Positions 18,215-26,367 of a stretch of 64,000 bases of DNA are shown here, one piece after another. The notes beneath the pieces were generated by a model, which saw only the letters and a program-made list of their open reading frames with translations, made no database searches and was not told the origin of the DNA. Each line of letters opens with the position of its first letter. Position 1 is the stretch's first letter. The DNA comes from DAIMFL01 sp964372215 (lineage in GTDB: Bacteria > Pseudomonadota > Alphaproteobacteria > Dongiales > Dongiaceae). The DNA is taken from NCBI GenBank assembly GCA_964372215.1, contig CAYJQC010000002.1:181668-245667 (forward strand), in the 5' to 3' direction. Position numbers and translations under genes: made by a program.

Positions 18215-19012
18215 ATGAAAGTCTACATCAGCGCCGACATCGAAGGCGTGGCCGGCATCACCAACTGGAACGAGGCCGAGAAGAACCATCCCGACTACCC
18301 CGAGTTCCGCGCGCGCATGACCGACGAGGTGGTCGCCGCCTGCGCCGGTGCGATCGCCGCCGGCGCCGACGAGATCCTGATCAAGGACGCCCATGATTCC
18401 GGGCGCAACATCCTGGCCGACCGGTTGCCGGACTGCGCCCGCCTGGTGCGCGGCTGGAGCGGCCATCCGCTCGCCATGGTGCAGGAGCTCGACGGCAGCT
18501 TCGACGCGGTGCTGCTGGTCGGATACCATTCCAAGGCCGGCTCCGAATCGAATCCGCTCGCCCATACGTTGACCCTCAAGGTGGCGCAGATCTCGATCAA
18601 CGGCGCCGTCGCCTCGGAAGCCCTGATCCATTCCTGGGCCGCCGCGATCCACGGCGTCCCCGTGGTGTTCCTGTCCGGCGACAAGGGCATCTGCAGCGAC
18701 GCCAGGGCGTTCAATCCCGGCATCACCGCGGTCGCGGTGAGCGAGGCGTTCGGACCGTCGACCGTGAGCCTGGCGCCGGTCCGCGCCCAGCGCCTGATCC
18801 GCGAGGGGGTGCAGGCGGCGCTCGCCGGCGACCGCGCGGCCTGCCGGCTGGCGCTGCCCGAGCGCTTCGTGCTGGAGGTCAAGTTCGCCAACCCGGTGCA
18901 GGCCTACAAGTCGTCATGGTACCCGGGGGCGCGGCACCTGGGAAACCAGACCGTGCGACTGGAAACGACCGACTACTTCGAGGTGCTGCGCGCCCTGCGC
19001 TTCATCGTCTGA
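18215..19012 (+). CDS. dppA: M55 D-aminopeptidase (DppA-like)
   Basis: 265 residues. The zinc-binding motifs of family M55 are present: MKVYISADIEGVAGI (Asp, Glu), the KDAHDSGRN box, and VGYHSKAG (His). DppA of Bacillus cleaves D-amino-acid peptides such as D-Ala-D-Ala, so peptidoglycan turnover is a plausible role. The ATG at 18215 fits the family start exactly. It separates the two PAS pairs and is not an obvious partner of either. Confidence 0.9.
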   Translation: MKVYISADIEGVAGITNWNEAEKNHPDYPEFRARMTDEVVAACAGAIAAGADEILIKDAHDSGRNILADRLPDCARLVRGWSGHPLAMVQELDGSFDAVLLVGYHSKAGSESNPLAHTLTLKVAQISINGAVASEALIHSWAAAIHGVPVVFLSGDKGICSDARAFNPGITAVAVSEAFGPSTVSLAPVRAQRLIREGVQAALAGDRAACRLALPERFVLEVKFANPVQAYKSSWYPGARHLGNQTVRLETTDYFEVLRALRFIV

Positions 19013-19063
19013 GGCGTCGGGACAGGACCGGGCAGAATGGCATCGATCCGGGGCGGTCGCGGT

Positions 19064-19210
19064 CTAACGCGGCGAGGAGGTGTCGCCGAACACCGCGGCG
19101 ATGAACAGGCCCACCACGGTCGCCAGCAGGGCCGCGGCGCCGACCCGGTGGTTGACGAAGTAGAGTCCGGCCGACGCGGCGAACCCGGCAGCGGAGAGTT
19201 TCCAGGCCAT
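19064..19210 (-). CDS. small membrane protein, 48 residues
   Basis: A 48-residue frame on the minus strand. It starts MAWKLSAAGFAASAGLYFVN and is followed by a hydrophobic segment GAAALLATVVGLFIAAVFGD, then a short polar end. The pattern suggests two short or one and a half membrane helices. I do not recognise a family. Support comes from the clean start and stop, strong third-position GC and a coherent hydrophobic profile; it is too short for sequence statistics to be decisive. Confidence 0.4.
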   Translation of the reverse strand: MAWKLSAAGFAASAGLYFVNHRVGAAALLATVVGLFIAAVFGDTSSPR

Positions 19211-19345
19211 GGGAGTTACGTCCCAGTGAAGGTTGGTCAGACCCGTACCGGGATCCGGCTCGGCGACGGTGATAGGGGTCGCGGCCCGGTGGCTGTCCAG
19301 TGGCGCATCCGCCGGGGTTCGCCCGACCCCGCGACGCCGGTCGAT

Positions 19346-19771
19346 TCAGTCGCCCTCCGACCCGCGCCCCCTGAGCCGCTTGATCGAGCCGCGATGGGTC
19401 TTGGTGTCCATCCGCCGGCGCTTCGCGGCCTTGCTGGGCTTGGTCGGGCGGCGGGGCGGCGGCGGCGGCGCGGCCGCCTCGCGGATCAGGTCGAGCAGCC
19501 GCTCCAGGGCGTCGGCGCGATTGCGTTCCTGGGTGCGGTGGCGCTGGGCGGTGAGGATCAGCACCCCCTCCTTGGTGAGCCGGCGGCCGGCCAGCGCCTC
19601 GAGCCGCGCGCGCACCGCGTCGGGCAGCGACGGCGAGGCACGCACGTCGAAGCGCAGCTCCACCGCGGTCGACAGCTTGTTGACGTTCTGGCCGCCCGGG
19701 CCGGAGGCGCGGACGAAGCTTTCCTCGATCTCGCGCTCGTCGAGGGCGATGCGGCGGGTGACCCGGATCAT
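19346..19771 (-). CDS. arfB: alternative ribosome-rescue factor ArfB (peptidyl-tRNA hydrolase)
   Basis: 141 residues. It carries the catalytic GGQ in ASGPGGQNVNKLSTAVELRF and a basic C-terminal tail (RRPTKPSKAAKRRR ... HRGSIKRLRG) that in ArfB/YaeJ enters the empty mRNA channel of stalled ribosomes. It lacks the stop-codon recognition domains of ordinary release factors. ATG 19771 (MIRVTRRIALDE) is the family start. Confidence 0.94.
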   Translation of the reverse strand: MIRVTRRIALDEREIEESFVRASGPGGQNVNKLSTAVELRFDVRASPSLPDAVRARLEALAGRRLTKEGVLILTAQRHRTQERNRADALERLLDLIREAAAPPPPPRRPTKPSKAAKRRRMDTKTHRGSIKRLRGRGSEGD

Positions 19772-19910
19772 GGCGGCAACAGTAGCGATTCGGCCGGCAG
19801 CCGTCATCGGCGGGCATCGGCGAAGGCCGGCATCGACGTTCCCGCGGCGGTATGCAATCCTGGGTTGTTTGCTGCCGGACAGCCCCGGCGATTCGACTGA
19901 GACGGAACGA

Positions 19911-20393
19911 ATGGGTCAGTTCCTGGACTTCGCCGACGTGGACTCCGAGACGATCCGGCTGGTGCACCGGTATTGGAGCGGCCTGCGCGGCACCCGCCGC
20001 TATCCCGCGAAGCGCGACATCGACCCGGCCGGGCTCAAGCCCATGCTGCCCTACATCATGATCGCCGAGGTGCATCGGGACCCCTTGCGCGTGCGCTACC
20101 GCCTGGTCGGTACCGAAGTCGTCCATTTCATGGGCGAGGACTTCACCGGCAAATGGCTGCACGAGACCGCCTGGGGCGACTATGTCGGCTCGGTCGAGGA
20201 AAAATACGCCCTCGTGTTCAAGATCGGCGGCCCGGTGTTCGGCATCGACTACTTCACCCAGGCCTCCGACCACCAGCGCAAGCCCTATGAATGGGCCATC
20301 TTCCCCCTGGCCGAGGACGGCGAGACTGTCGACTATTGCCTGCTGGTGGAGGATTATCGGCAGCTCAACCGGTTCGAGGCGCCGCAGCGCTGA
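19911..20393 (+). CDS. PAS_5-family protein, type 1 (pair B)
   Basis: 160 residues, the same length as the type 1 member of pair A. It shares YPAKRDIDPAGLKPMLPYI, LRVRYRLVGTEVVHFMGEDFTG and the C-terminal DYCLLVEDYRQLN. Start ATG 19911. The type 2 partner begins 44 nt after its stop, so the two are likely co-transcribed. No separate output domain. Confidence 0.85.
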   Translation: MGQFLDFADVDSETIRLVHRYWSGLRGTRRYPAKRDIDPAGLKPMLPYIMIAEVHRDPLRVRYRLVGTEVVHFMGEDFTGKWLHETAWGDYVGSVEEKYALVFKIGGPVFGIDYFTQASDHQRKPYEWAIFPLAEDGETVDYCLLVEDYRQLNRFEAPQR

Positions 20394-20437
20394 CGCGGCG
20401 CCGCAGCACGCGTTCCAGAGGTCGGGGCGGCACCATC

Positions 20438-20974
20438 ATGGCGTACTGGCGGGAAGTCGAGCGCAGCCGCGGCGCGCTCGTGCATCAGCTTCACGACTAC
20501 TGGACCAGCAAGCTGAACGGCCGGCCGATGCCGGCCCGCGCCGACATCGATCCGGGCGAGATCAAGCATCTGCTGCCGAACATGCTGATCATGGACATCG
20601 CCGCCGAGCCGTTTCGCGTGCGCTACCGGCTGCTCGGCACCAAGGTGGTGTCCGCCTCGGGCAGCGACTTCACCGGACGCTATCTCGACGAAATGGTCGC
20701 CGCCGACGTCGAGAACGAATGGGAGGAGTGCTATCGGCTGGTCTGTCGCGAGAAGCGGCCGCTGTTCGGCCGCGCCACGGTGCCGACGCAGGGCGGCGGC
20801 AGCTTCACTTACGATTACGGCCTGTTTCCCCTGAGCAGTGACGGCGACACGGTGACCCAATGCGCCGCCATCGAGGACTATGGTGCCCTCAACGACAAGC
20901 TGTTCGAGCTGCAGGAAAAGTCGCAGCCCTGGCAACCCAGGACCATCGTGCTGAAGCCGGGGCGGGACGGGTGA
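20438..20974 (+). CDS. PAS_5-family protein, type 2 (pair B)
   Basis: 178 residues. It resembles the type 2 member of pair A along its length: an N-terminal helix with HQLHDYWTSKLNGRPMPAR, then DIDPGEIKHLLPNMLIMDI, FRVRYRLLGTKVVSASGSDFTG, and AAIEDYGALNDKLFELQ. Conserved order and spacing of types 1 and 2 in both pairs imply duplication of a two-gene cassette. Function unknown; probably a cytosolic ligand or redox sensor module. Confidence 0.85.
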   Translation: MAYWREVERSRGALVHQLHDYWTSKLNGRPMPARADIDPGEIKHLLPNMLIMDIAAEPFRVRYRLLGTKVVSASGSDFTGRYLDEMVAADVENEWEECYRLVCREKRPLFGRATVPTQGGGSFTYDYGLFPLSSDGDTVTQCAAIEDYGALNDKLFELQEKSQPWQPRTIVLKPGRDG

Positions 20975-21105
20975 TGCGGTCGACCATGCGGTGATCGGCG
21001 GATCGCTGTCGGAAGTCCAACAGAAACGCGGCTAGGACCAGTTTCCGCGAGCAGCCGGAAGCGCTAACGTATTGAGCCTGTTCGCAAGCGACGCGTGCGA
21101 AGGCC

Positions 21106-23313
21106 GTGTGGAAGATCCTGACGAGGCGACCTGGTGGAACCGCCACATTTTATCGGGTGATCTCATTGAAGCTGCTTCGTCAGAAGCTGTTCAGGGCCTC
21201 GAATCTGCTGGCATCGGTCCCGCTCGTCCAGCTCAGCTTGGCCGTCGGACCGGACGACGTCGCGGGAGGCGAGGCCCGGGCCCGGACCGCCGCGGGGTAC
21301 CTGGCCGAACTCCTGCCGCCGATCCCGCCGCGCGTCGACCCGAACCAGCCGGGGGTGCCGGTATTTCCCGAGGCCCGGACGTTGGCACCCGTAGAAATGG
21401 CGGCCTATGTTGCACTCGCCCTGCAGCGGGAATTCGGGTTCGCGGTCGGCCTTGCCCGCGTGCCGTCGCCACCGGCGAACGGGCCGCACGAGGTTTACTT
21501 CCAGTACGCCGACGCGGAAATGGGCCTGGCATCCGGCCGGCTGGCCGTGGTCCTGGTCGATGCCGCGTGGTCGGAGGCCGGCGCCCCATCCGGGTCCGGC
21601 GCCGGCAGCCGCCTGCGGCGGCTCCTCGCCAACGGGATGAAGGGCATGAGGGCACGAGTCCTCGGGGTGTCGACGCGCCGGATCGTCTGGGAAGGCGAGC
21701 AGCGGGACATTCCATGGTCGCGCATCCATTCCCATTCATCCCAGAACACCGTGGAGCTGGGCCACGGGCACAAGCGCCGGCGCTTTCGCGGCAGCTACAC
21801 CAGCGACACCTCGTACATCGCGACGATGCTCGCGACCTCGAAGGGCGGCACCGGCGCTCTGTTCAGCTCCCACGGAATCCCGGTGCCGCGACAGTTTCTC
21901 GTCAATGATGGCGATGCCGCGGCCGCCGCGGCGCGCCGCATCGGCTATCCCGTGGTGGTCAAGCCCGAACACGCGGACATGGGGCAGGGCGTCCGCATCG
22001 ATCTGAACGACGAACAAGGCGTGCGCGAGGCGTTCGGGGCGGCCAGCGCCTATGGGCCCGTGCTGGTCGGCGAACAGATCCGGGGCACGGACCATCGCGT
22101 CACGCTGATTCACGGGCGCATGGTGGCAGCCGGGAGCAACATCGCGGCCCGCGTCATCGGCGATGGCCGCGCGACCGTCGAACAGCTGATCGCGACGCTC
22201 AACAGCGACCCGCGGCGGGGCAGCCAGGACTACTGCGTACTCACCACGATCGTCCTCGACGACGAGATCCGCCGCAATCTGGCGGACCAGAACGTCACCT
22301 TGGCGTCGGTTCCGGAAGCGGGCGACGCCATCTGGCTGCGCCGCTGGTGGCGCCAGTCCAAGGATCATACCGCCGAGGACCTGACCGACGTCGTCCACCC
22401 GCTCAACCGGGCGATGTTCGAACGGGCGGCGCGGCTGATCGGACTGGATGTCGCCGGGATCGATTTCATCACGCCGGACATCGGCCGCCCCTGGACCGAG
22501 GTCGGCGGCGCCATCCTCGAGATCAACCCGATGCCGGGACTCAACACCCATGTGCGCGCCGGCGCCCCCGACATCCTGCCGATGGTGGTCGACGCGTTCT
22601 TCCCGCCGGGCGACGACGGCCGCATCCCGACCGCCGCGGTCGTCGGCCCGGCGACGGCCGCGCGCAAGGTCGCCGGCATCCTGGGTGCCGCCGGGTACAA
22701 GGTGGGGACGGCTACGTCGGCGGGAATCGAGATCGAGGACACGATGGTCGCCCTGGGCACATTTTCCTGCCCGGCCCGGACGCGCATGGTCCTCGGCGAT
22801 CCCCTGACCGAGGCGGCCGTGCTGCAATTTCCTGCGGGCGCAATCGCCAGGGAGGGGCTGGGCCTCGACAAAGCCGGAGTCGGGGCCGTGCTGTCCCTGG
22901 CGGCGGGCGGCGACGCGACGGCGGATTCGGTCGCCGCCGGCACGCTGGAAGTCTGCGCGGCGGTGATCGTCAGGGCGGCCCGGGACGTCGTCGTGCTCAA
23001 TGCCGAGGATCCGGCCTGCGTCCGCCTGGCAGTGCACAGCCAGGCCCGGCGCGTGTGCTGGGTCGCCGGCAGCCCGGACTCGCCGATGGTCGCCGACCAC
23101 ATCGGCGGCGGCGGCCTGGCGGTCACCCCGGCCGACCGCGATGGCGGTGCCGCCCTCTGCCTGTGGGACCGGCGGCAATCGACCGCCCTGGCGCCGGCGG
23201 TTGGAACCGACGCCGAGATGCTCGAGACCATGTTCGCCGCCGCCATCGCCCATGGGCTGGGCGTCTCCGCATCCGTCATCGCCGAGGCCCTCGCCGGGAA
23301 GCCTCGAGTCTGA
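21106..23313 (+). CDS. cyanophycin-synthetase-like ATP-grasp ligase with degenerate Mur domain
   Basis: 735 residues. After an N-terminal domain of about 200 residues come the CphA-type block NTVELGHGHKRRRFRGSYT and an ATP-grasp domain (about 240-480: GIPVPRQFLVND, GYPVVVKPEHADMGQGV, GGAILEINPMPGLNTH). The C-terminal half follows the Mur-ligase part of CphA (RMVLGDPLTEAAVLQFPAGAI; VVVLNAEDPACV). But the expected P-loop GTNGKTT is replaced by VVGPATAARKVA, so the second active site should be dead. This fits CphA2-like one-site enzymes, which join beta-Asp-Arg dipeptides, or another ATP-grasp peptide ligase. No cyanophycinase or isoaspartyl dipeptidase gene is adjacent. GTG 21106 or GTG 21157 may be the start. 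Confidence 0.75.
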   Translation: MWKILTRRPGGTATFYRVISLKLLRQKLFRASNLLASVPLVQLSLAVGPDDVAGGEARARTAAGYLAELLPPIPPRVDPNQPGVPVFPEARTLAPVEMAAYVALALQREFGFAVGLARVPSPPANGPHEVYFQYADAEMGLASGRLAVVLVDAAWSEAGAPSGSGAGSRLRRLLANGMKGMRARVLGVSTRRIVWEGEQRDIPWSRIHSHSSQNTVELGHGHKRRRFRGSYTSDTSYIATMLATSKGGTGALFSSHGIPVPRQFLVNDGDAAAAAARRIGYPVVVKPEHADMGQGVRIDLNDEQGVREAFGAASAYGPVLVGEQIRGTDHRVTLIHGRMVAAGSNIAARVIGDGRATVEQLIATLNSDPRRGSQDYCVLTTIVLDDEIRRNLADQNVTLASVPEAGDAIWLRRWWRQSKDHTAEDLTDVVHPLNRAMFERAARLIGLDVAGIDFITPDIGRPWTEVGGAILEINPMPGLNTHVRAGAPDILPMVVDAFFPPGDDGRIPTAAVVGPATAARKVAGILGAAGYKVGTATSAGIEIEDTMVALGTFSCPARTRMVLGDPLTEAAVLQFPAGAIAREGLGLDKAGVGAVLSLAAGGDATADSVAAGTLEVCAAVIVRAARDVVVLNAEDPACVRLAVHSQARRVCWVAGSPDSPMVADHIGGGGLAVTPADRDGGAALCLWDRRQSTALAPAVGTDAEMLETMFAAAIAHGLGVSASVIAEALAGKPRV

Positions 23314-23424
23314 CCGGGTTCACGCGGGCGGGGCGATGCGGTCATGACGGCGATGCCGCCCTGCCGATAGGCTGGGGCGCCGCGCGCGGGCGCGGCCCGG
23401 TTCGGGATTGGGGAGAGAAGTCAC

Positions 23425-24525
23425 ATGGCCGCTCGTCAACCCGACGAGAAGCTGATCCGATGGATCGGGTTTCCCGATCCGCCGCACCGGGTCGCGGGCA
23501 GCCGTGGAAAGGCCGCGCTGTTCGTCGGCAGGATCCTGGTCCTCCTGCTGTTTCTCGTCGCCGTCGCCCTGCCGGTCGCCGTGCTCGGCTTTTCTTCCCA
23601 GGGCCCCGCGCTGCTGGTCGACAGCGCACTCGGCCTCGGCCTGGGATCGCCCGCGCCGGACGTCGCGGTGACGCTCGGCGGCTGCGACTACTACCGGACG
23701 ACCGGCCGCTACGGCAGCAGCGGCTGGGATTGCGTCTATGACCTGACCGGTCCCGACGGTGTCGCGAGCGCGCATGCCGTCGAACTCGACGGCGAGGACG
23801 AGGCGGCGCTCCACCGGGGCGCGGGAACGGTGCTCGGCGCGACGGGACTATACTGGCCGGCCGGCGTGCTGATCGGCCGCTGGATGGACATGATGCTGGC
23901 GCTCGTCATGTCGGCCCTGTTGCTCGCCTTCTGCTACGCCATGGCCAGGATGCTGCCCGGCGGCAAGGCATTGTCCCGCGCCCGGGACGGCACGGCGCGG
24001 ACCGTCGATCTGCTGACACGGGGCGGCAAGGTGTGGTTCGCGTTCGTCGATGACGACGGCACCCGGCACTTCCAGCGGGCGACCTTGGCCGCCGCGCCGC
24101 TCCATCTCGACGGGGTCCTGACCACCGGCGTCGCGCTGATCTCCGGCGACACGGCGACGCTGCTCTACCCGTCGCTCTGGCCGCTCAAACTGCCGGCCGA
24201 CCGGCAGAAGGCGATCCTCGCCCGCGCCGCCGAGGCGTTCCGGGCCGGTCTCCAGCGCAAGCTGCTGCCGCCGCAACCGGGCGATCCCGCGACGCTGGCC
24301 GGCCGGATCGACCGGATCGAGGCCGAGTTGGCGGCGAACCCGGACCCGGCGGTGCTGGCGCGGCTGTACGACGATGCCTGGCGGTTGGCCTGGGACAATG
24401 ACGACCAGCAGATCATGACGCGCGTCTACGACGCGCGCGATGCGATCGCCCTGCGCCTCGGCCCGGAAGCCGCCTGGGCCGCGCTCGATCGCAGCCGCAA
24501 GCGGTTCGCCAAGCCCGAGACCTGA
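23425..24525 (+). CDS. two-segment membrane protein of unknown function
   Basis: 366 residues. The first hydrophobic segment (about 34-56, ALFVGRILVLLLFLVAVAL) and a second (about 150-175, MDMMLALVMSALLLAFCY) enclose a periplasmic loop containing two Cys (GGCDYYRTT and GWDCVYD) that could form a disulphide. A cytosolic C-terminal domain of about 190 residues follows, charged and helical at its end. I do not recognise the family. It starts 111 nt after the ATP-grasp gene on the same strand and may share its transcript. Confidence 0.65.
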   Translation: MAARQPDEKLIRWIGFPDPPHRVAGSRGKAALFVGRILVLLLFLVAVALPVAVLGFSSQGPALLVDSALGLGLGSPAPDVAVTLGGCDYYRTTGRYGSSGWDCVYDLTGPDGVASAHAVELDGEDEAALHRGAGTVLGATGLYWPAGVLIGRWMDMMLALVMSALLLAFCYAMARMLPGGKALSRARDGTARTVDLLTRGGKVWFAFVDDDGTRHFQRATLAAAPLHLDGVLTTGVALISGDTATLLYPSLWPLKLPADRQKAILARAAEAFRAGLQRKLLPPQPGDPATLAGRIDRIEAELAANPDPAVLARLYDDAWRLAWDNDDQQIMTRVYDARDAIALRLGPEAAWAALDRSRKRFAKPET

Positions 24526-24604
24526 ATGTGAGCCTTCAGCGGGCAGTCCAGTCGGCCGCCTACCTTCTCCGAGGCGGAGATCGACGGGCGGCTCGGCCCC
24601 GGCC

Positions 24605-25030
24605 CTACATCGCCGCGCTGTCGACCACCTCGATCTCGTGGGTGATCTCCGCCGTCTTGGCGATCATCACCGAGGCGGAGCAGTACTTGTCGGCCGAGAG
24701 CTGCACCGCCCGTTCCACCTTGGCGCGGTCGAGGCCGCGGCCGGTGACGACGTAGCGCACCCGCACCCGGGTGAACACCTTGGGCTCGGCCTCGGCGCGC
24801 TCGGCGTCGAGCTCGACCACGCAATCCTCGATCGGCTCGCGCCCCTTCTCCAGGATTTGGACGACATCGAAGGCGGTGCAGCCGCCCATTCCGATGAGCA
24901 TCAGCTCCATCGGCGAGGGCGCGATGCTGCCGCCGTCCGGCCCGCCGCCGGTGCCCAGCACGATGCTGTGGCCAGTGCCGGATTCGCCGACGAAGATCCG
25001 GTTCTCGACCCACTTGATGCGTGCCTTCAT
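24605..25030 (-). CDS. OsmC-family protein
   Basis: 141 residues. The two reactive cysteines of the family are present in GMGGCTAFDVVQIL and SADKYCSASVMI, so a thiol-dependent peroxidase role is possible. The form (MKARIKWVENRIFVGES, then SPMELML) belongs to the short OsmC/YhfA branch rather than Ohr. The ATG at 25030 is chosen because the longer frame runs into the promoter region of the divergent membrane protein gene at 25165. Confidence 0.9.
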   Translation of the reverse strand: MKARIKWVENRIFVGESGTGHSIVLGTGGGPDGGSIAPSPMELMLIGMGGCTAFDVVQILEKGREPIEDCVVELDAERAEAEPKVFTRVRVRYVVTGRGLDRAKVERAVQLSADKYCSASVMIAKTAEITHEIEVVDSAAM

Positions 25031-25164
25031 GCCGCCTTCCCTCCCGCCGTCACGGATGCCCGGCCACAGTGGACAAGGCGCCGGCATCATGCCTCAAATC
25101 ACGGTCGCGGCGGGAAACCAAAGTTCCGCGTTCCGAAACGCGCCATGAGCCACGAGGCTATGAG

Positions 25165-26049
25165 ATGAATGCCGGCATCCGCGACCCGCGCCTCCAGGTT
25201 CGGATTTGCCTGGCGCTGCTCGTCGTCAGCGTCGTCGCGCTGGTCGCCGGCATTGCCGGGCTGAATTCGGCGGGCGGAGAGGCCACGGCCGCGGGCGTCG
25301 CCGTCGCGCTCGGCCTACTGGGCAGCGTCATCTTCGCCCTCTTCCTGCTCAACTTCGCCTGGGCCGTGCGGGTGTTCGACGCGATCCAGCGCGGCGAGAA
25401 CCTGGTCGCCCGCTGGACCGTGCCGGCGGACGCCTTCGACCGGTTCCGCGAGAACGAGGCGGGGCACGCCGCGGGCGGCCATCCGAACGACTACACGCCG
25501 CCCCGCGCCACACCGCCCGGTGGCGTCGAGGTGATCTTCGCCAAGGACGGGGTGATCGTCGGCGACACCTATTTCGGCCTGTCGACCACGGGACTGTCGC
25601 ATTTCCGCCAGGTCGGGATCGTGCCCGGCGATCCGCTCTGCCTGGGATTCCAGACCGCGCTGCTGACCGGGCGCCAGCAGAGCTCGGGCACGCCGACGTT
25701 CAACACCGCGCTCGGCCTGTTGCGGATTCCCGTGGCGAACGCGGCCCATCCGGAGGCCCAGGCGGTGCTCGACCACTACATCGCCGCCCTGGCCGGGCAG
25801 GTGATGGTCAAGCCGGAGTTCTGGCCGAAGCGCATTCGCTGGGGGCTGTGGGCGGCCGCCGGCTCCGCCGTGGTCGCAGCGGCAGGGTTCGGGCTCGGGG
25901 CGCTCGACACCGACTTGGGAGTCGTGCCGCTGATCCTCGCCGTTGTCGGCACGGTCGCCGCCCTCGGCGGGCTGGTCCTCGCATTCGTCGCCTGGACCTT
26001 CGCCGACCGACAGCGACGCGGACGCCACGGCGACGGAACCCCGGCGTGA
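25165..26049 (+). CDS. four-segment membrane protein of unknown function
   Basis: 294 residues. Two N-terminal membrane segments (about 14-34 and 42-65) are followed by a cytosolic domain of about 150 residues with FAKDGVIVGDTYFGLSTTG and the pattern NTALGLLRIPVANAAHPEA; two further segments lie near the C-terminus (about 230-250 and 255-280). Symmetric 2+2 topology with a central soluble domain. No family recognised. Divergent from the OsmC gene. Confidence 0.65.
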   Translation: MNAGIRDPRLQVRICLALLVVSVVALVAGIAGLNSAGGEATAAGVAVALGLLGSVIFALFLLNFAWAVRVFDAIQRGENLVARWTVPADAFDRFRENEAGHAAGGHPNDYTPPRATPPGGVEVIFAKDGVIVGDTYFGLSTTGLSHFRQVGIVPGDPLCLGFQTALLTGRQQSSGTPTFNTALGLLRIPVANAAHPEAQAVLDHYIAALAGQVMVKPEFWPKRIRWGLWAAAGSAVVAAAGFGLGALDTDLGVVPLILAVVGTVAALGGLVLAFVAWTFADRQRRGRHGDGTPA

Positions 26050-26367
26050 GGCGGCAGGCGGCGCCCAGTAAAGTTTGGCATCGGAAAGGAGAGGCGCTTT
26101 CGTACGACGTCGGCGACGGTCACAGTCCATAGCCGGCTCGGGCCACTCGGCCAAAGCGTATCACGCGGAAATCCTGGAGGCGCAGCGCGCGTTCGATCGT
26201 GACGGAATACGATGAGCGGCTAGTCATGTGGCCGCGGAATTTCATCAAACGTCGTCGGAACAGAGCGACGGGAGGATACCGCGATAGGAACGAAAGTCCG
26301 GGTCGTTGATCCCCCTCGATAGCCTCAACGGCATACAGGCCCAAGGGATTCATGTAGCCTTAAGATC
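26050..26367. other. 318-nt stretch without a supported gene
   Basis: GC content falls along this stretch towards the low-GC gene at 26368. A 77-codon minus-strand frame (26120-26353) is present, but its codon use is irregular and I cannot connect it to a family. The region probably carries the promoter of the next gene and the junction of a small insertion. No tRNA or repeat copy was seen. Confidence 0.4.

Noticed and set aside
26120..26353. 77-codon minus-strand frame left of the SEC-C gene
   Set aside because: No family, no ribosome site and irregular codon use; may be a decayed remnant.
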